Assembly (NCBI GenBank): GCA_009922615.1
Contig: RFVF01000007.1
Coordinates: forward strand, 1-64,000
Reading direction: 5' to 3'
Source of the DNA: Pseudomonadota bacterium
Lineage (GTDB): Bacteria > Verrucomicrobiota > Verrucomicrobiia > Limisphaerales > SXTU01
Length of the DNA: 64,000 nucleotides
Shown: in pieces, positions 29,701 through 37,099 of the stretch
How positions within the stretch are numbered: position 1 is the stretch's first letter
Layout: every line of letters begins with the position of its first letter
The notes under the pieces: generated by a model
The model's input: only the letters and a program-made list of their open reading frames with translations
Told to the model about the DNA's origin: nothing
The model's database searches: none
Position numbers and translations under genes: made by a program

Positions 29701-30290
29701 AATCCGCCGATGCTCGCGACTTCCGCGACGCCTTGCACGGCGTTGAGTTGATAGCGGATGAACCAGTCTTGCAGCGCGCGCAACTGGCCGAGGTCGTAGG
29801 AGGGTTGAGAGGCGGAGTTCGTGTGCGCTGGGTTGAGAGCGAGCTGTGGGTCAACGTGGAGGTAGTATTGATAGACCCAGCCGAGGCCGGTGGCGTCGGG
29901 GCCGAGCTGGGGGATGACGCCGGTGGGCAGTTGCGCGGCGAGCAGGTTCAAACGCTCAAGCACACGCGTGCGGGCGAAGTAGTTGTCCACCTTCTCCTCG
30001 AAAATGATGGTCAACATGCTGAAGCCGAACATCGAATTGGCGCGCACGGTCTTTACGCCAGCGAGTCCTTGCAGCCCGACGGAGAGCGGATACGTGACCT
30101 GATCCTCGACCTCCTGCGGCGAGCGCCCTTCCCAGTCGGCGAATACTATGACCTGATTCTCCGAGAGATCAGGGATCGCATCCACCGGCGTGCGGAAGAG
30201 CGCCCGCGTGCCGAACGCGATGAGGAAGAACACGCCGCACACCACCAGGAAGCGGTTCCGCAAGGACCATTCGATGAGGCGGTTAATCAT
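26712..30290 (-). CDS. cusA: Heavy-metal efflux RND pump, CusA-like, with an inserted low-complexity loop
   Basis: 1192 residues; family members are about 1030-1060. It is the inner-membrane trimeric pump of a tripartite efflux system. Signatures: N-terminal TM then PVDAIPDLSENQVIVFADWEGRS, the pore/docking repeats, and TM4 with AIAIGVLVDAGIVMTENV, closer to CusA (monovalent Cu/Ag) than CzcA. Residues about 436-519, in the cytoplasmic loop between TM4 and TM5, are an Ala/Ser/Pro-rich insert not found in relatives; the normal sequence resumes at SAQQVGRPIFFAMVIIILAFLPVF. The insert coincides with a TIR-bounded element at 28747-28970. Last gene of the efflux operon, 34 bases after the lipoprotein. 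Cu/Ag is inferred. Confidence 0.93.
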   Translation of the reverse strand: MINRLIEWSLRNRFLVVCGVFFLIAFGTRALFRTPVDAIPDLSENQVIVFADWEGRSPQEVEDQVTYPLSVGLQGLAGVKTVRANSMFGFSMLTIIFEEKVDNYFARTRVLERLNLLAAQLPTGVIPQLGPDATGLGWVYQYYLHVDPQLALNPAHTNSASQPSYDLGQLRALQDWFIRYQLNAVQGVAEVASIGGFVRQYQIEVSSLKMRARKVTLKDVMDAVGASNLNVGGKVIEENGMEFVVRGLGLVKSLSDLENIVLMERGGIPIYLKDIATVQIGGDFRRGTLDVDGREVVGGIVVMRNGENALATINRVKEKIRQIQPSLPPGVTIKSFYDRAELIERTIDTLKHALAEEIILVTLAHIIFLWHFRSILIVTVPLPLSILVSFILMEKFGISSNIMSLSGIAIAIGVLVDAGIVMTENVIRHCERAEEEKQRKVINAGVIGNPASGVGSASAPATSSVSVTPSSGALVSDPALSSSLAPSGGEGRGEEASAASSPTASAPPSTPSLITKPSSIRLTAEETLAVVLTSAQQVGRPIFFAMVIIILAFLPVFALSGQEGKLFHPLAFTKTFAMIGSTILAVTIVPALCSILVRGPFHSEDRNWVMRVLLAIYDPILDLALRWRKTVMACAALLLTVALAMAFGVPREWLQRVEKAGHPKLAHAFTGFGKDFMPTLNEGSLLFMPVMLPSTSLTEVKRVMSWQDRVIRSLPEVESVGGKLGRSETATDPAPVEMIETTIMLKPEWLPTNRVYLGFIKIPTVYRNPEWRAGSTKETLIAELTEKLANVPGYVPGFLQPIENRILMLSTGIRAQVGVKILGGSLDDLQRKAFEVERVVREVPGAVGVAPSRVQGKPYLEVEVNRVAMARFGLRAQDVMDAVETGIGGKVISTTYQAAERMDPRERTGIQVRLQRDERDDLERLGEVLVATPSGKQMPLGQLATIRRTTGPSEIASENGRLRVFVQANVQDRDLTGFVEDVKRRVKEQIEPTLPPGMTIEYSGEYENLVRAQQTLYYIFPGTLLIIFLLLYVIYHSAKEAAHVILAVPFALTGGVFLQYLLGYNFSVSVWVGYIALFGTAIQTGVVMVVYLEEMVAKKQAACAAAGQPFTRDDLVQAIKDGARLRLRPKVMTVATIVASLLPIMWSHRPGSEVMQPLATPVIGGMVSSLLHILVVTPVIFAMLRERELHTR
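28747..28970. mobile_element. MITE-like element inside the cusA coding frame
   Basis: A 224-bp segment is bounded by inverted repeats of 24 bases: left GTAATTAGTGAGGGAGTG..., right (reverse complement) GTAATTAATGCGGGAGTG..., 21 of 24 bases identical. In its middle (28808-28850) is a GC-rich hairpin CCCTCtCCCC/GGGGcGAGGG of a type also present in intergenic DNA at 36651-36690, 36904-36960 and 38673-38721. The element is read in frame through the RND pump. No transposase is encoded, and no clear target duplication was found by eye. Confidence 0.6.
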
Positions 30291-30323
30291 GAGTGATTTC
30301 CTCGGGCCGTGCGGCGGTGCTGA

Positions 30324-30644
30324 TTATTTCTTCGGCGCAAGCTTTACGAGATATTTGGCCGGCTCCTTCTTGAAGTCCGGCAGGCAGTTCTTGCAGCAGA
30401 ACTTCACTTCCTGTCCCTCGTGGACATAGACGACGGGCGCACCCATCGAGCCGAGCTTCTCGCCGGAGACAATGCACACGTCGAGCGGATAAGGCTTGGC
30501 AGCCGTCTTCGCGTCGGTGCCAGATTTCGGGACTTCGGTCTGTGGTGTGTCCTTCGATGTGGGCGTGGCTGGTTCTTTCTTGTCGCAGCCGATGAAGACA
30601 GCGGCGGCGAGCGTGGTAACTAGGATTGCGGATGTGGCTTTCAT
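30324..30644 (-). CDS. Small lipoprotein with YHS/TRASH-like metal-binding motif
   Basis: 106 residues. The lipobox-type leader (MKATSAILVTTLAAAVFIGC) puts Cys20 at the cleavage site, so it is probably a periplasm-facing lipoprotein. After a Thr/Pro/Lys-rich linker comes a small Cys module: YPLDVCIVSGEKLGSMGAP, then VKFCCKNCLPDFKKEPAKY. Such FCC-x2-C modules bind Cu/Zn-type metals. The same module, with almost the same words, ends the membrane-fusion protein encoded just upstream (YPLEVCLVTGLKLGTMG ... KFCCGACPPKFRADPAKY), so this gene looks like a duplication of that C-terminal domain. Its ATG overlaps the preceding stop (ATGA), so translation is coupled. Probably a metal chaperone feeding the pump. 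Confidence 0.8.
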   Translation of the reverse strand: MKATSAILVTTLAAAVFIGCDKKEPATPTSKDTPQTEVPKSGTDAKTAAKPYPLDVCIVSGEKLGSMGAPVVYVHEGQEVKFCCKNCLPDFKKEPAKYLVKLAPKK

Positions 30645-32185
30645 TGTTTCTGTGGGTTTTGGGTTTGTGGCGCGGCGCTCTTCGTGAGTGCCGAAAGTTT
30701 CTCAATGTATTTTGCCGGATCAGCCCGGAATTTTGGCGGGCATGCCCCGCAGCAAAACTTTAACTGCTGGCCTTCATGAATCAGCACGGGCGGTTCGCCC
30801 ATCGTGCCGAGTTTCAATCCAGTCACGAGGCACACCTCAAGCGGGTAAGGCTTGACGTTGGCGGGGAGCGCCTGCGGCGGCGGCGCTGCCCCCGTTGCGG
30901 CAGGTGAGGCCGCTGCGGGCGCAGCGTTGGCCTGGGAGTTGAGCTGTGCTTGGCCGTCGATGAGCAGGTTCCCCGCAGTCACCACGCGCTCGCCCGCCTT
31001 CACGCCATCTAAGACTTCCCAATCTGTATCCCCGGCCCGACCGAGTTTAACGCGCCGTTGCTCATAGGCTCCGCCGACTTCTACATAGACTACGGCTCGA
31101 TCACCGGTGTGCAGCACGGCGGAGCGGGGCAGAGTTAGAACCTCGGGCGTGTCGAGCTTCACGATGGCTTCGGCATAAGTTCTGTGAAGCAACTCGCGGC
31201 GGGACTTGCCTTGCACGGTGAGCAAGGGGTTTTGCAACTCCACCCTTACCTTGGCGCTGCGGGTCATGTCATTGAGGTTCGGGTCAATGAACGTGACGGT
31301 AGCAGTGAATTTCTTACCTGGCACGCTGGGCACGGTGATCTCCACTTCCTGCCCGACGCGCACCCAGGCGAAGTCCCGTTCATACAAGTCGAACTGGAAC
31401 CACATGGTGAAGAAGTCCGCGAGTTCGAACAACCGGTCGCCCTCCTTCACAAACTGCCCCTCGTAAACTTCCCGCGTAATGATGGTGCCGGTCATGGGCG
31501 CGAGAATCTCACTGAGATGGTTGGTTTCGGATTTGAACGGCAGCTTCGCGATCTGGGCGGCGGTGAGGCCATAGCGTGACAGGCGTTGCTCGGCGGCGGC
31601 GAGGAGGCGCTTGTGCTCCGTCGTGAGGGCATAGCTGTGCGCCATCTGACTTTGGCGGAAGAGCAACGTATATTCGCGCTCGGCGTTCAGGAGCATCGGG
31701 CTGTAGAACGTCGCCAGCGGCTCGCCTTCCTTCACTTCCGCACCGATATAGTTCACGTGCAGCTTCTCGATGCGCCCCTCGACGTAGGCAGACAACCGGC
31801 GGTGCCGCGTGTCGTTATCGTCGATGATACCGGCGACCCGTAACGTGCGGACGAGCGGACGCGATCGCACCTCCGCCGTCTGCACCTGCACAACTTGAAT
31901 CGCGTTGGAACTCAAGCTCACGGTGTCGGCGGCCACTGTAAACCCCTGCTGCCCCTCGTAAATCGGCACCAGCGTCATGCCACACACGGTGCATTTGCCG
32001 GGCTTGTCCGACTTGATCCACGGGTGCATGGGGCTTTGATAGTAAAGCACCTTGCGACCGGAAGAATCGGCTTTGGCCGCTGGCGGCTGATGGGATGCCC
32101 CGCCGTAGTGCTGGGCGGCGAACCAGCCACCGGCACCGGCCAGCACGGCGGTGGCCAGGAGGGCGAGGGGAAATTTGGCGTTCAT
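30641..32185 (-). CDS. cusB: CusB-like periplasmic adaptor (membrane fusion protein) with two metal-binding modules
   Basis: 514 residues from ATG 32185; a TTG start 27 bases upstream is possible. It links the RND pump to the outer-membrane channel. After a membrane anchor (FPLALLATAVLAGAGGWFA) comes a heavy-metal binding domain, YYQSPMHPWIKSDKPGKCTV then CGM, of the CusB/CzcB N-terminal type. The adaptor core follows: barrel-sandwich strand RTLRVAGIIDDNDTRH, hairpin helices (NAERE ... AEQRLSRYGLT), and lipoyl/beta-barrel (GTIITREVYEGQFVKEGDRL). After an Ala/Pro-rich linker the C-terminus has a second, YHS/TRASH-like Cys module (VCLVTG ... KFCCGACPPKF). Part of the Cus-like operon. Confidence 0.9.
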   Translation of the reverse strand: MNAKFPLALLATAVLAGAGGWFAAQHYGGASHQPPAAKADSSGRKVLYYQSPMHPWIKSDKPGKCTVCGMTLVPIYEGQQGFTVAADTVSLSSNAIQVVQVQTAEVRSRPLVRTLRVAGIIDDNDTRHRRLSAYVEGRIEKLHVNYIGAEVKEGEPLATFYSPMLLNAEREYTLLFRQSQMAHSYALTTEHKRLLAAAEQRLSRYGLTAAQIAKLPFKSETNHLSEILAPMTGTIITREVYEGQFVKEGDRLFELADFFTMWFQFDLYERDFAWVRVGQEVEITVPSVPGKKFTATVTFIDPNLNDMTRSAKVRVELQNPLLTVQGKSRRELLHRTYAEAIVKLDTPEVLTLPRSAVLHTGDRAVVYVEVGGAYEQRRVKLGRAGDTDWEVLDGVKAGERVVTAGNLLIDGQAQLNSQANAAPAAASPAATGAAPPPQALPANVKPYPLEVCLVTGLKLGTMGEPPVLIHEGQQLKFCCGACPPKFRADPAKYIEKLSALTKSAAPQTQNPQKQ

Positions 32186-32224
32186 ACCGGGGTTTTGTTT
32201 ATTAGTAAACAATACGTGTGCGAT

Positions 32225-33586
32225 TTACTCGGATCGCGGTGGCGAAGGTTCGGCGTGATGGGGCGTGCCGTTGTGAAGCTGCTGCACCAGCCGGGGAAGC
32301 TGGAAATAGTCCGGCAGATTGCACAGGGCGGCGAGTTCGGCGAAGGCTTGGTGTTGCTCGACAGTGGCGCGGTCCTGCATGAGCTGGGCTTCGAGGTAGT
32401 TGCGACGCGCGTCGAGAATGTCCCGCAGCATTCCCCGGTTGGCCTCCCACATCACCATATAAGATGCCATCCCCTGCTGCGTGCGCTGGAGGATTTCATC
32501 ACGGTAGAGGAGGGCTTCACGATGGGCGGCGTCGGTCATGAGGGTCAGGCGCAGAATTTCTTCACGGACATTGAGTTCGTAATCGGTGATTTCCGCGTCG
32601 GCGGTGCGGACTTTCGCCTCGTCGCGCCGTAGATCAGCGCGGTATTTCGGCGCGTTCCACCAAGGCAGAGTCAAGCTCACGGTGAACATGCCTTCGCGAA
32701 GGCCCGCATCGCCGCTGAACTGCCGCGCTTGCAGGCCAACGCTCACATCCGGCAGGCGCATGGTCTCAGTCAGCCGGGTGACGGCTTGGGCTTGGGATTT
32801 CTCCTGGCGCAGCACCTTGAGCCGGGGCTCGTTGGTCGCGGCGTAAGCGGCCAGGGCAGGCGAGTAAACCACTGGCAAGCCAAGCTCCGGCAATTCCACC
32901 GGTGGCCAGGGGGCTTGCAAATCCCGGCCCAACAACCGGTTCAGGGTCGCTTGTTCAGTGCGCAAGCGGTTTTGCTCGGTGCGCAACGCATCGGTTCGTT
33001 TGCTCTTTTCATTTTGAATCACCAGCAGTTCCGTGTGCGAACCAGTTCCGGCACGAAATTTCTCTTCGCCCAGCGCGATCATCGTGTCCAGCCAGGCGAG
33101 GTCATTGGTGAGGAAGCTCGTCGTCCGATGCACCAAGGCGATCCGCAACAGTGCCTTGGTCACGTCACGTCGCAGTTGCGCGGCGCGGAAAGCGGCCTCG
33201 GAGATCTGGGTTTGCGTCTCGGCCGCCATGATGTCGCGGCTCAGGCGCGGGCGGTCCCAAAGCGGCAGCTTTTGCTCGATCCCATAGATCAAATCTCCCT
33301 CGGCTTCCAAACCACCCCGACGCGGCCCGGCCACCACGCCACTGAAGCTGAACTTCGGGTCCTCCCATCGCCGCACCGTGGCGATCCCGAGATGACTGGC
33401 CGTCACACGCTTCTCCGCGACCTGCAGGCCGGTATTGTTTGTCTGCGCCTCGGCAAACAGCGCCGAGAGCACCGGTGGCGAAATGGCAATGGCATTCGTT
33501 CGAGCGGCGAAAGACGCTGCCCCAAGCGGCGCGCAACCAAGCCATAACCCATTTACCACCAACACGATGTAACTGACTGAGTTCAT
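32225..33586 (-). CDS. TolC-family outer-membrane efflux channel (CusC-like)
   Basis: 453 residues from ATG 33586, which starts a signal peptide (MNSVSYIVLVVNGLWLGCAP); a longer in-frame start at 33655 is less likely. It contains two outer-membrane efflux repeats: LSALFAEAQTNNTGLQVAEKRV ... DLIYGIEQKLPLWDRPRL and, after an Ala-rich stretch, RLKVLRQEKSQAQAVTRLTE ... VSLTLPWWNAPKYRADLRRDEAKVRTADAEI. It forms the outer-membrane exit duct of the efflux pump. It is second in the operon, after the Cys-rich peptide gene and before the adaptor. Substrate follows the pump and is inferred as Cu/Ag-like. Confidence 0.87.
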   Translation of the reverse strand: MNSVSYIVLVVNGLWLGCAPLGAASFAARTNAIAISPPVLSALFAEAQTNNTGLQVAEKRVTASHLGIATVRRWEDPKFSFSGVVAGPRRGGLEAEGDLIYGIEQKLPLWDRPRLSRDIMAAETQTQISEAAFRAAQLRRDVTKALLRIALVHRTTSFLTNDLAWLDTMIALGEEKFRAGTGSHTELLVIQNEKSKRTDALRTEQNRLRTEQATLNRLLGRDLQAPWPPVELPELGLPVVYSPALAAYAATNEPRLKVLRQEKSQAQAVTRLTETMRLPDVSVGLQARQFSGDAGLREGMFTVSLTLPWWNAPKYRADLRRDEAKVRTADAEITDYELNVREEILRLTLMTDAAHREALLYRDEILQRTQQGMASYMVMWEANRGMLRDILDARRNYLEAQLMQDRATVEQHQAFAELAALCNLPDYFQLPRLVQQLHNGTPHHAEPSPPRSE

Positions 33587-33674
33587 ACCAAATCTGCTGC
33601 TGACCAATCCAAACCGAGCGGGGAAACCACGCTTCAACCCGACGCGTGGACACACTACTCCTGCGGAGTGGGAA

Positions 33675-34010
33675 TCAGATGAGGTAACTGCAATTCCGTA
33701 TGAACAACGGAACGTCAGCGGGGGAGGGAACCGACGGAACGAACGAGGCGACCGAGTAGGGCTGCGGTTGGACCTGCAACACCGACGAGACCGTCTGGAG
33801 CGCAGCCAGCAATTGCACCCGGGAATTATCCTGTGCCGGAGCGGGGGCTTTGGGAGCCGGTGTGTTCCCCGCGACCTTCATGCAGCAGGCAGCCATGTCA
33901 CAGTGGCAGGACGCCTGGTTTTTGCAGAGCTGCCGCACGGGAGACGCGAAGGCCGGCAGGTGCGAGAGCACCAAGGCGAGGCTGAACAAGATGGTTATGA
34001 AGGCCTTCAC
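33675..34010 (-). CDS. Small exported Cys-rich peptide at the head of the efflux operon
   Basis: 111 residues from a GTG start (no in-frame ATG is near). The leader MKAFITILFSLALVLSHLPA is a good signal peptide. The mature start holds a cluster of Cys/His/Met, LCKNQASCHCDMAACCMKV, typical of soft-metal ligands; the rest is Ala/Pro/Ser-rich and unassigned. It is the first gene before the TolC-type channel, about 88 bases upstream of its ATG, on the same strand. A periplasmic metal-binding or sensing role is plausible but inferred only from composition and position. It has no family I recognise. Confidence 0.5.
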   Translation of the reverse strand: MKAFITILFSLALVLSHLPAFASPVRQLCKNQASCHCDMAACCMKVAGNTPAPKAPAPAQDNSRVQLLAALQTVSSVLQVQPQPYSVASFVPSVPSPADVPLFIRNCSYLI

Positions 34011-34096
34011 GCGTTGTCAGTGTAGAGCGTTCGACGCCCGAGTCAAAGAGAAGTTCAAGCATTGCCAAGGAAAAGTGCGAACCCGCCAAGTCCTGT

Positions 34097-34112
34097 TGTT
34101 CCACGTGGAACA
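34097..34112. promoter_or_regulatory. Candidate parS site (perfect 16-bp palindrome)
   Basis: TGTTCCACGTGGAACA is a perfect palindrome that differs from the B. subtilis parS consensus TGTTTCACGTGAAACA at two symmetric positions. It lies between the Cys-rich peptide gene and mnmG. In alphaproteobacteria the same kind of site sits at the start of the gid genes. A second 14-base core is inside mnmG at 35407. A parA-parB pair is not in the window. The rest of this 150-base gap holds nothing else I recognise. Confidence 0.5.
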
Positions 34113-34162
34113 GCCCTCCGTGTCTGGCCACTTCCCCGTTTTCCGCCGGGCTCGGCCAGCGG

Positions 34163-36190
34163 CTACAGGTCCCCGCAGCAACCCGCGTGGCCCGGCACAC
34201 TGTCCTGATGCTCGGCGGCACCGCAGGCCACCGACTCCTCTTGCGGGGCGCGCTTCATTGCGATCATCACCACACTGATGTCAGCCGGGCTCACCCCGGA
34301 GATGCGGCTGGCCTGCCCGAGCGTGGCAGGACGCACCTGGGTGAGTTTTTGCCGCGCCTCGGGCCGGAGGTTGCGGAGCGACGCGTAGTCCAGCCAGTCC
34401 GGGATGCGCTTGTCCTCCATCGTGCGGAAGCGCTCCACCTCCGCCTCCTGCCGCTGGATGTAGCCGTCGTATTTCAACGCTATCTCCACCTGCTCGACCA
34501 CATCTTGGGTAAGCCTCTCATCCCGGTGCGGCAAGTCTCCATAGCCCACCTCCGGTCGGCGCAGCATCCTCGCCAGCGAATCCGATCCCACATGCGTCTT
34601 CGCCAGCCGGTCCAGCTCGGTCGCGATCGCGTCCCGCTTGGCCGCAACCTTCCGCCACAGTCGCTCTGGCAGCAGCCCCACCTCGTGCCCGATCTCCGAC
34701 AGTCGCAAGTCCGCGTTGTCCTGACGCAGCAGCAGCCGATACTCCGCCCGGCTCGTGAACATCCGATACGGCTCCACTGTGCCCTTCGTCACTAAATCGT
34801 CGATCAACACCCCGATATACGCTTGGTCCCGGCGCAACACCACGGGCTCGCGCCCTTGCACCCGGCGCACCGCATTGATCCCTGCCATGAGACCCTGCGC
34901 CCCCGCTTCCTCGTAGCCGGACGTCCCGTTGATTTGCCCGGCCAGAAACAGGTTGCGACACACCTTCGTCTCCAAGCTCGGGTGCAACTGCGTGGGGAAC
35001 GCGAAGTCATACTCCACCGCATACGCCGGCCGCATGATCTCGGCCTGCTCGCACCCGATGATGCTCCGCACCATCTCGTATTGCACCTCGAACGGCAGGC
35101 ACGTGGAGAACCCATTCACGTAGATCTCATCCGTCGCGATGCCTTCCGGCTCCAGGAAGATCTGCTGCCGTTCCTTCTCGGGGAACTTCACGATCTTATC
35201 CTCGATGCTCGGGCAATACCTCGGCCCGACGCCCTCGATCACCCCGCTATACATCGGCGACTTGTGGAGGTTGGCCCGGATGATCTCCGCGGTCCGCTGC
35301 GTCGTCCAAGTAATATGGCAAGGCAACTGCCCGCCCGCCTGCGCCAAGATGGAGCCGGGAGGGTAGGGACCGAGGGCACGGGGTTTCGTCCGCTCGTCAC
35401 GGGTTTGTTCCACGTGGAACTTGTGCCCCGGTTCCCTGCCCTCCCTATTCCCTATTCCCAATTCCCTATTCCCTTCGTCAAACAGCTCCTCCTTCCAATA
35501 CGTGAACCACGGCACCGGCTCATCCCCCGGCTGGACCTCCAGCTTCGTGAAATCAATGGAACCCCTCACCAGCCGCGGCGGCGTCCCCGTCTTCAAACGC
35601 CCCAGCTCCAGCCCAATTTCCTTCAGCGAGCCCGACAGACCCATCGCCGCCGCCTCGCCCGCTCTCCCCCCGGACTGCTGATTCGCCCCCACGTGCATCA
35701 GACCCCGCAGGAACGTCCCCGTGGTGATCACCACCGTCTTCCCGAGGTATTGCACCTCCAACGTCGTCTCCACCCCCGTCACCTCGCCGTCTCGGTGCAG
35801 CAACTTCACCGTCTGCCCCTGTTTACAATCCAGATTCCCCTGCCGCTCGCACAACCACTTGAGCCTGAACTGGTAAGCCTTCTTGTCACACTGCGCCCGG
35901 GGCGCGCGCACGCTCGCTCCCTTACCCGCGTTGAGCATGCGGAATTGCAGCCCGGTCATATCCGTCGCCCGGCCCATCTCCCCGCCGAGCGCATCGATCT
36001 CCCGCGCCAGGTGCCCCTTCGCCAAGCCCCCGATCGCCGGGTTGCAGGACATCTGCCCGATCGTGTCGAGATTGATCGTGAGCAGCAGCGTCTGTGCGCC
36101 CATGCGCGCCGCCGCCAGCGCGGCCTCCACGCCGGCATGCCCGGCGCCCACCACGATCACGTCATATTGCTTGGGATAAACGAACGGCAC
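34163..36190 (-). CDS. mnmG: tRNA uridine-5-carboxymethylaminomethyl modification enzyme MnmG (GidA)
   Basis: 675 residues from a GTG start, giving the normal N-terminus. With MnmE it installs the cmnm5 group at U34 of certain tRNAs, using FAD and methylene-THF. Signatures: the FAD Rossmann motif VGAGHAGVEAALAAARMG (Gly15/17/20), SCNPAIGGLAKGHL, RAPRAQCDKKAYQ and QINGTSGYEEAGAQG. Residues about 238-285 are an insert absent from relatives, between DEPVPWFTYWKEELFDEG and QLPCHITWTTQRTAEIIR; the underlying DNA is a GGGAAT-type repeat followed by a parS-like palindrome. The C-terminal tail (VACGAAEHQDS...) is also unusual. gidB, parA and parB are not adjacent here. Confidence 0.94.
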   Translation of the reverse strand: MPFVYPKQYDVIVVGAGHAGVEAALAAARMGAQTLLLTINLDTIGQMSCNPAIGGLAKGHLAREIDALGGEMGRATDMTGLQFRMLNAGKGASVRAPRAQCDKKAYQFRLKWLCERQGNLDCKQGQTVKLLHRDGEVTGVETTLEVQYLGKTVVITTGTFLRGLMHVGANQQSGGRAGEAAAMGLSGSLKEIGLELGRLKTGTPPRLVRGSIDFTKLEVQPGDEPVPWFTYWKEELFDEGNRELGIGNREGREPGHKFHVEQTRDERTKPRALGPYPPGSILAQAGGQLPCHITWTTQRTAEIIRANLHKSPMYSGVIEGVGPRYCPSIEDKIVKFPEKERQQIFLEPEGIATDEIYVNGFSTCLPFEVQYEMVRSIIGCEQAEIMRPAYAVEYDFAFPTQLHPSLETKVCRNLFLAGQINGTSGYEEAGAQGLMAGINAVRRVQGREPVVLRRDQAYIGVLIDDLVTKGTVEPYRMFTSRAEYRLLLRQDNADLRLSEIGHEVGLLPERLWRKVAAKRDAIATELDRLAKTHVGSDSLARMLRRPEVGYGDLPHRDERLTQDVVEQVEIALKYDGYIQRQEAEVERFRTMEDKRIPDWLDYASLRNLRPEARQKLTQVRPATLGQASRISGVSPADISVVMIAMKRAPQEESVACGAAEHQDSVPGHAGCCGDL
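35407..35420. promoter_or_regulatory. Second parS-like palindrome, inside mnmG
   Basis: GTTCCACGTGGAAC, 14 bases, matches the core of the site at 34097. It falls in the unusual insert of MnmG and is translated there as FHVEQ. Flanking bases differ from the first copy, which argues for a conserved protein site rather than a duplicated repeat. Confidence 0.4.
35443..35474. repeat. GGGAATAGGGAATT-type short tandem tract inside mnmG
   Basis: On the minus strand the sequence is GGGAATAGGGAATTGGGAAT then AGGGAATAGGG, a hexamer-like run known from intergenic DNA of several bacteria. Here it is translated in frame as NRELGIGNREG within MnmG. The run, the palindrome at 35407 and the flanks make up most of the extra loop. 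Confidence 0.6.
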
Positions 36191-36650
36191 AACGCGGGCA
36201 GTCTAGCCACAAAGCATCGCAAAAAGGCATAAAAAAATCGCTTGACGTTTCTCACCCTCCTCCTTTCAATCGCCCCCGAGACCAATCACCTTGAACGACG
36301 CAGCCACCGCTGCGTGGAGGGATGTGTCCATGACGGTAGGACGTGGGATAATTCAGCGCAACTGCCGAGTCGGCGAGGCACTCGCACGCCCACATGCTTC
36401 GCCCCAGCCGGGCAAACACCCATCACCATTACTTTATCGGGAACGCCTTGGATTTAACCTCTCGGGAAGCCCTAACGAGCCGAATCACTGCCCCTTTCAC
36501 CCCAATCAACGCCTCGTTGATCGGCCAGAAACCGGCTGCCCTGAGCCGAAACACCCCATCGACCCACCGGAAACAGCCGGCGAGGTCTCCGATACCAGCT
36601 ACGGGAAGCCTCGGAGTATACCCGAGCGACTAGAACGATCTCGCCGCTCT

Positions 36651-36690
36651 CCCTCACCCCAACCCTCTCCCGCGGGGAGAGAATCCACGA
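36651..36690. repeat. CCCTCACCCC...CTCTCCC hairpin repeat, copy 1
   Basis: CCCTCACCCCAACCCTCTCC then CGCGGGGAGAG, with hairpin CTCTCCC/GGGGAGAG at 36665-36681, followed by aatccacg. It is the same family as the centre of the cusA insert and the copies at 36904 and 38673. Confidence 0.7.
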
Positions 36691-36728
36691 TCCCCAAACT
36701 CCCGCGATTTCAGCCTTTGAACCCGGGC

Positions 36729-36794
36729 GGAGCGCCGAGCATTGCTCGGCTTTGGGGCGTTCGCCCGCTCCGGCCGAGCAATGCTCGGCGCTCC
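36729..36794. repeat. REPIN-like pair of 22-bp perfect inverted repeats
   Basis: 36729-36750 (GGAGCGCCGAGCATTGCTCG then GC) recurs exactly inverted at 36773-36794, separated by 22 bases. Each arm contains the palindrome GCCGAGCA-T-TGCTCGGC. The arm-loop-arm layout with a 22-base loop is the same as the element at 50941-51010, but the sequence is different. Confidence 0.85.
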
Positions 36795-36903
36795 GGTTCA
36801 TGGAGTGGGAGCGAGTCAGTCAGCGGGTCCCACGATCCGACGCGATGGGTTTCAGCCCAGCGCGGGCGGCGTGACTCCCTGCCGATGAACCTGACGCGCG
36901 CCC

Positions 36904-36960
36904 ACCCCTCACCCGCCCTGCGGGCACCCTCTCCCCTCCTCCGAAGAGGGGAGAGCATCC
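36904..36960. repeat. CCCTCACCC...CTCTCCC hairpin repeat, copy 2
   Basis: CCCTCACCCGCCCTGCGGGC then ACCCTCTCCCC...GGGGAGAG forms a strong hairpin at about 36929-36955, ending in catccacgag, like copy 1. Confidence 0.7.
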
Positions 36961-36987
36961 ACGAGCCGCCAAGTCCCGCGCTTTCGT

Positions 36988-37099
36988 CCCCTGAACCAGT
37001 GGCGGCTGTAGCGGCGCTCTGCGAGCGCCGAGTTGCGGCCGCCTCCGCGCGAAGGACGCCACGGTCGGCGGTCACAGACCGCCGCTACAGGTCCAGGGG
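36988..37099. repeat. Inverted-repeat element with CTGTAGCGGCG arms
   Basis: Arms at 37006-37030 and 37066-37090: CTGTAGCGGCGCTCTGCGAG against the inverted CTGTAGCGGCGGTCTGTGAC. Each arm holds a small palindrome (GGCGCTC/GAGCGCC; GGCGGTC/GACCGCC). The outer flanks are also inverted (cccctgaac / gtccagggg), so the whole element spans about 36988-37099. Confidence 0.75.
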
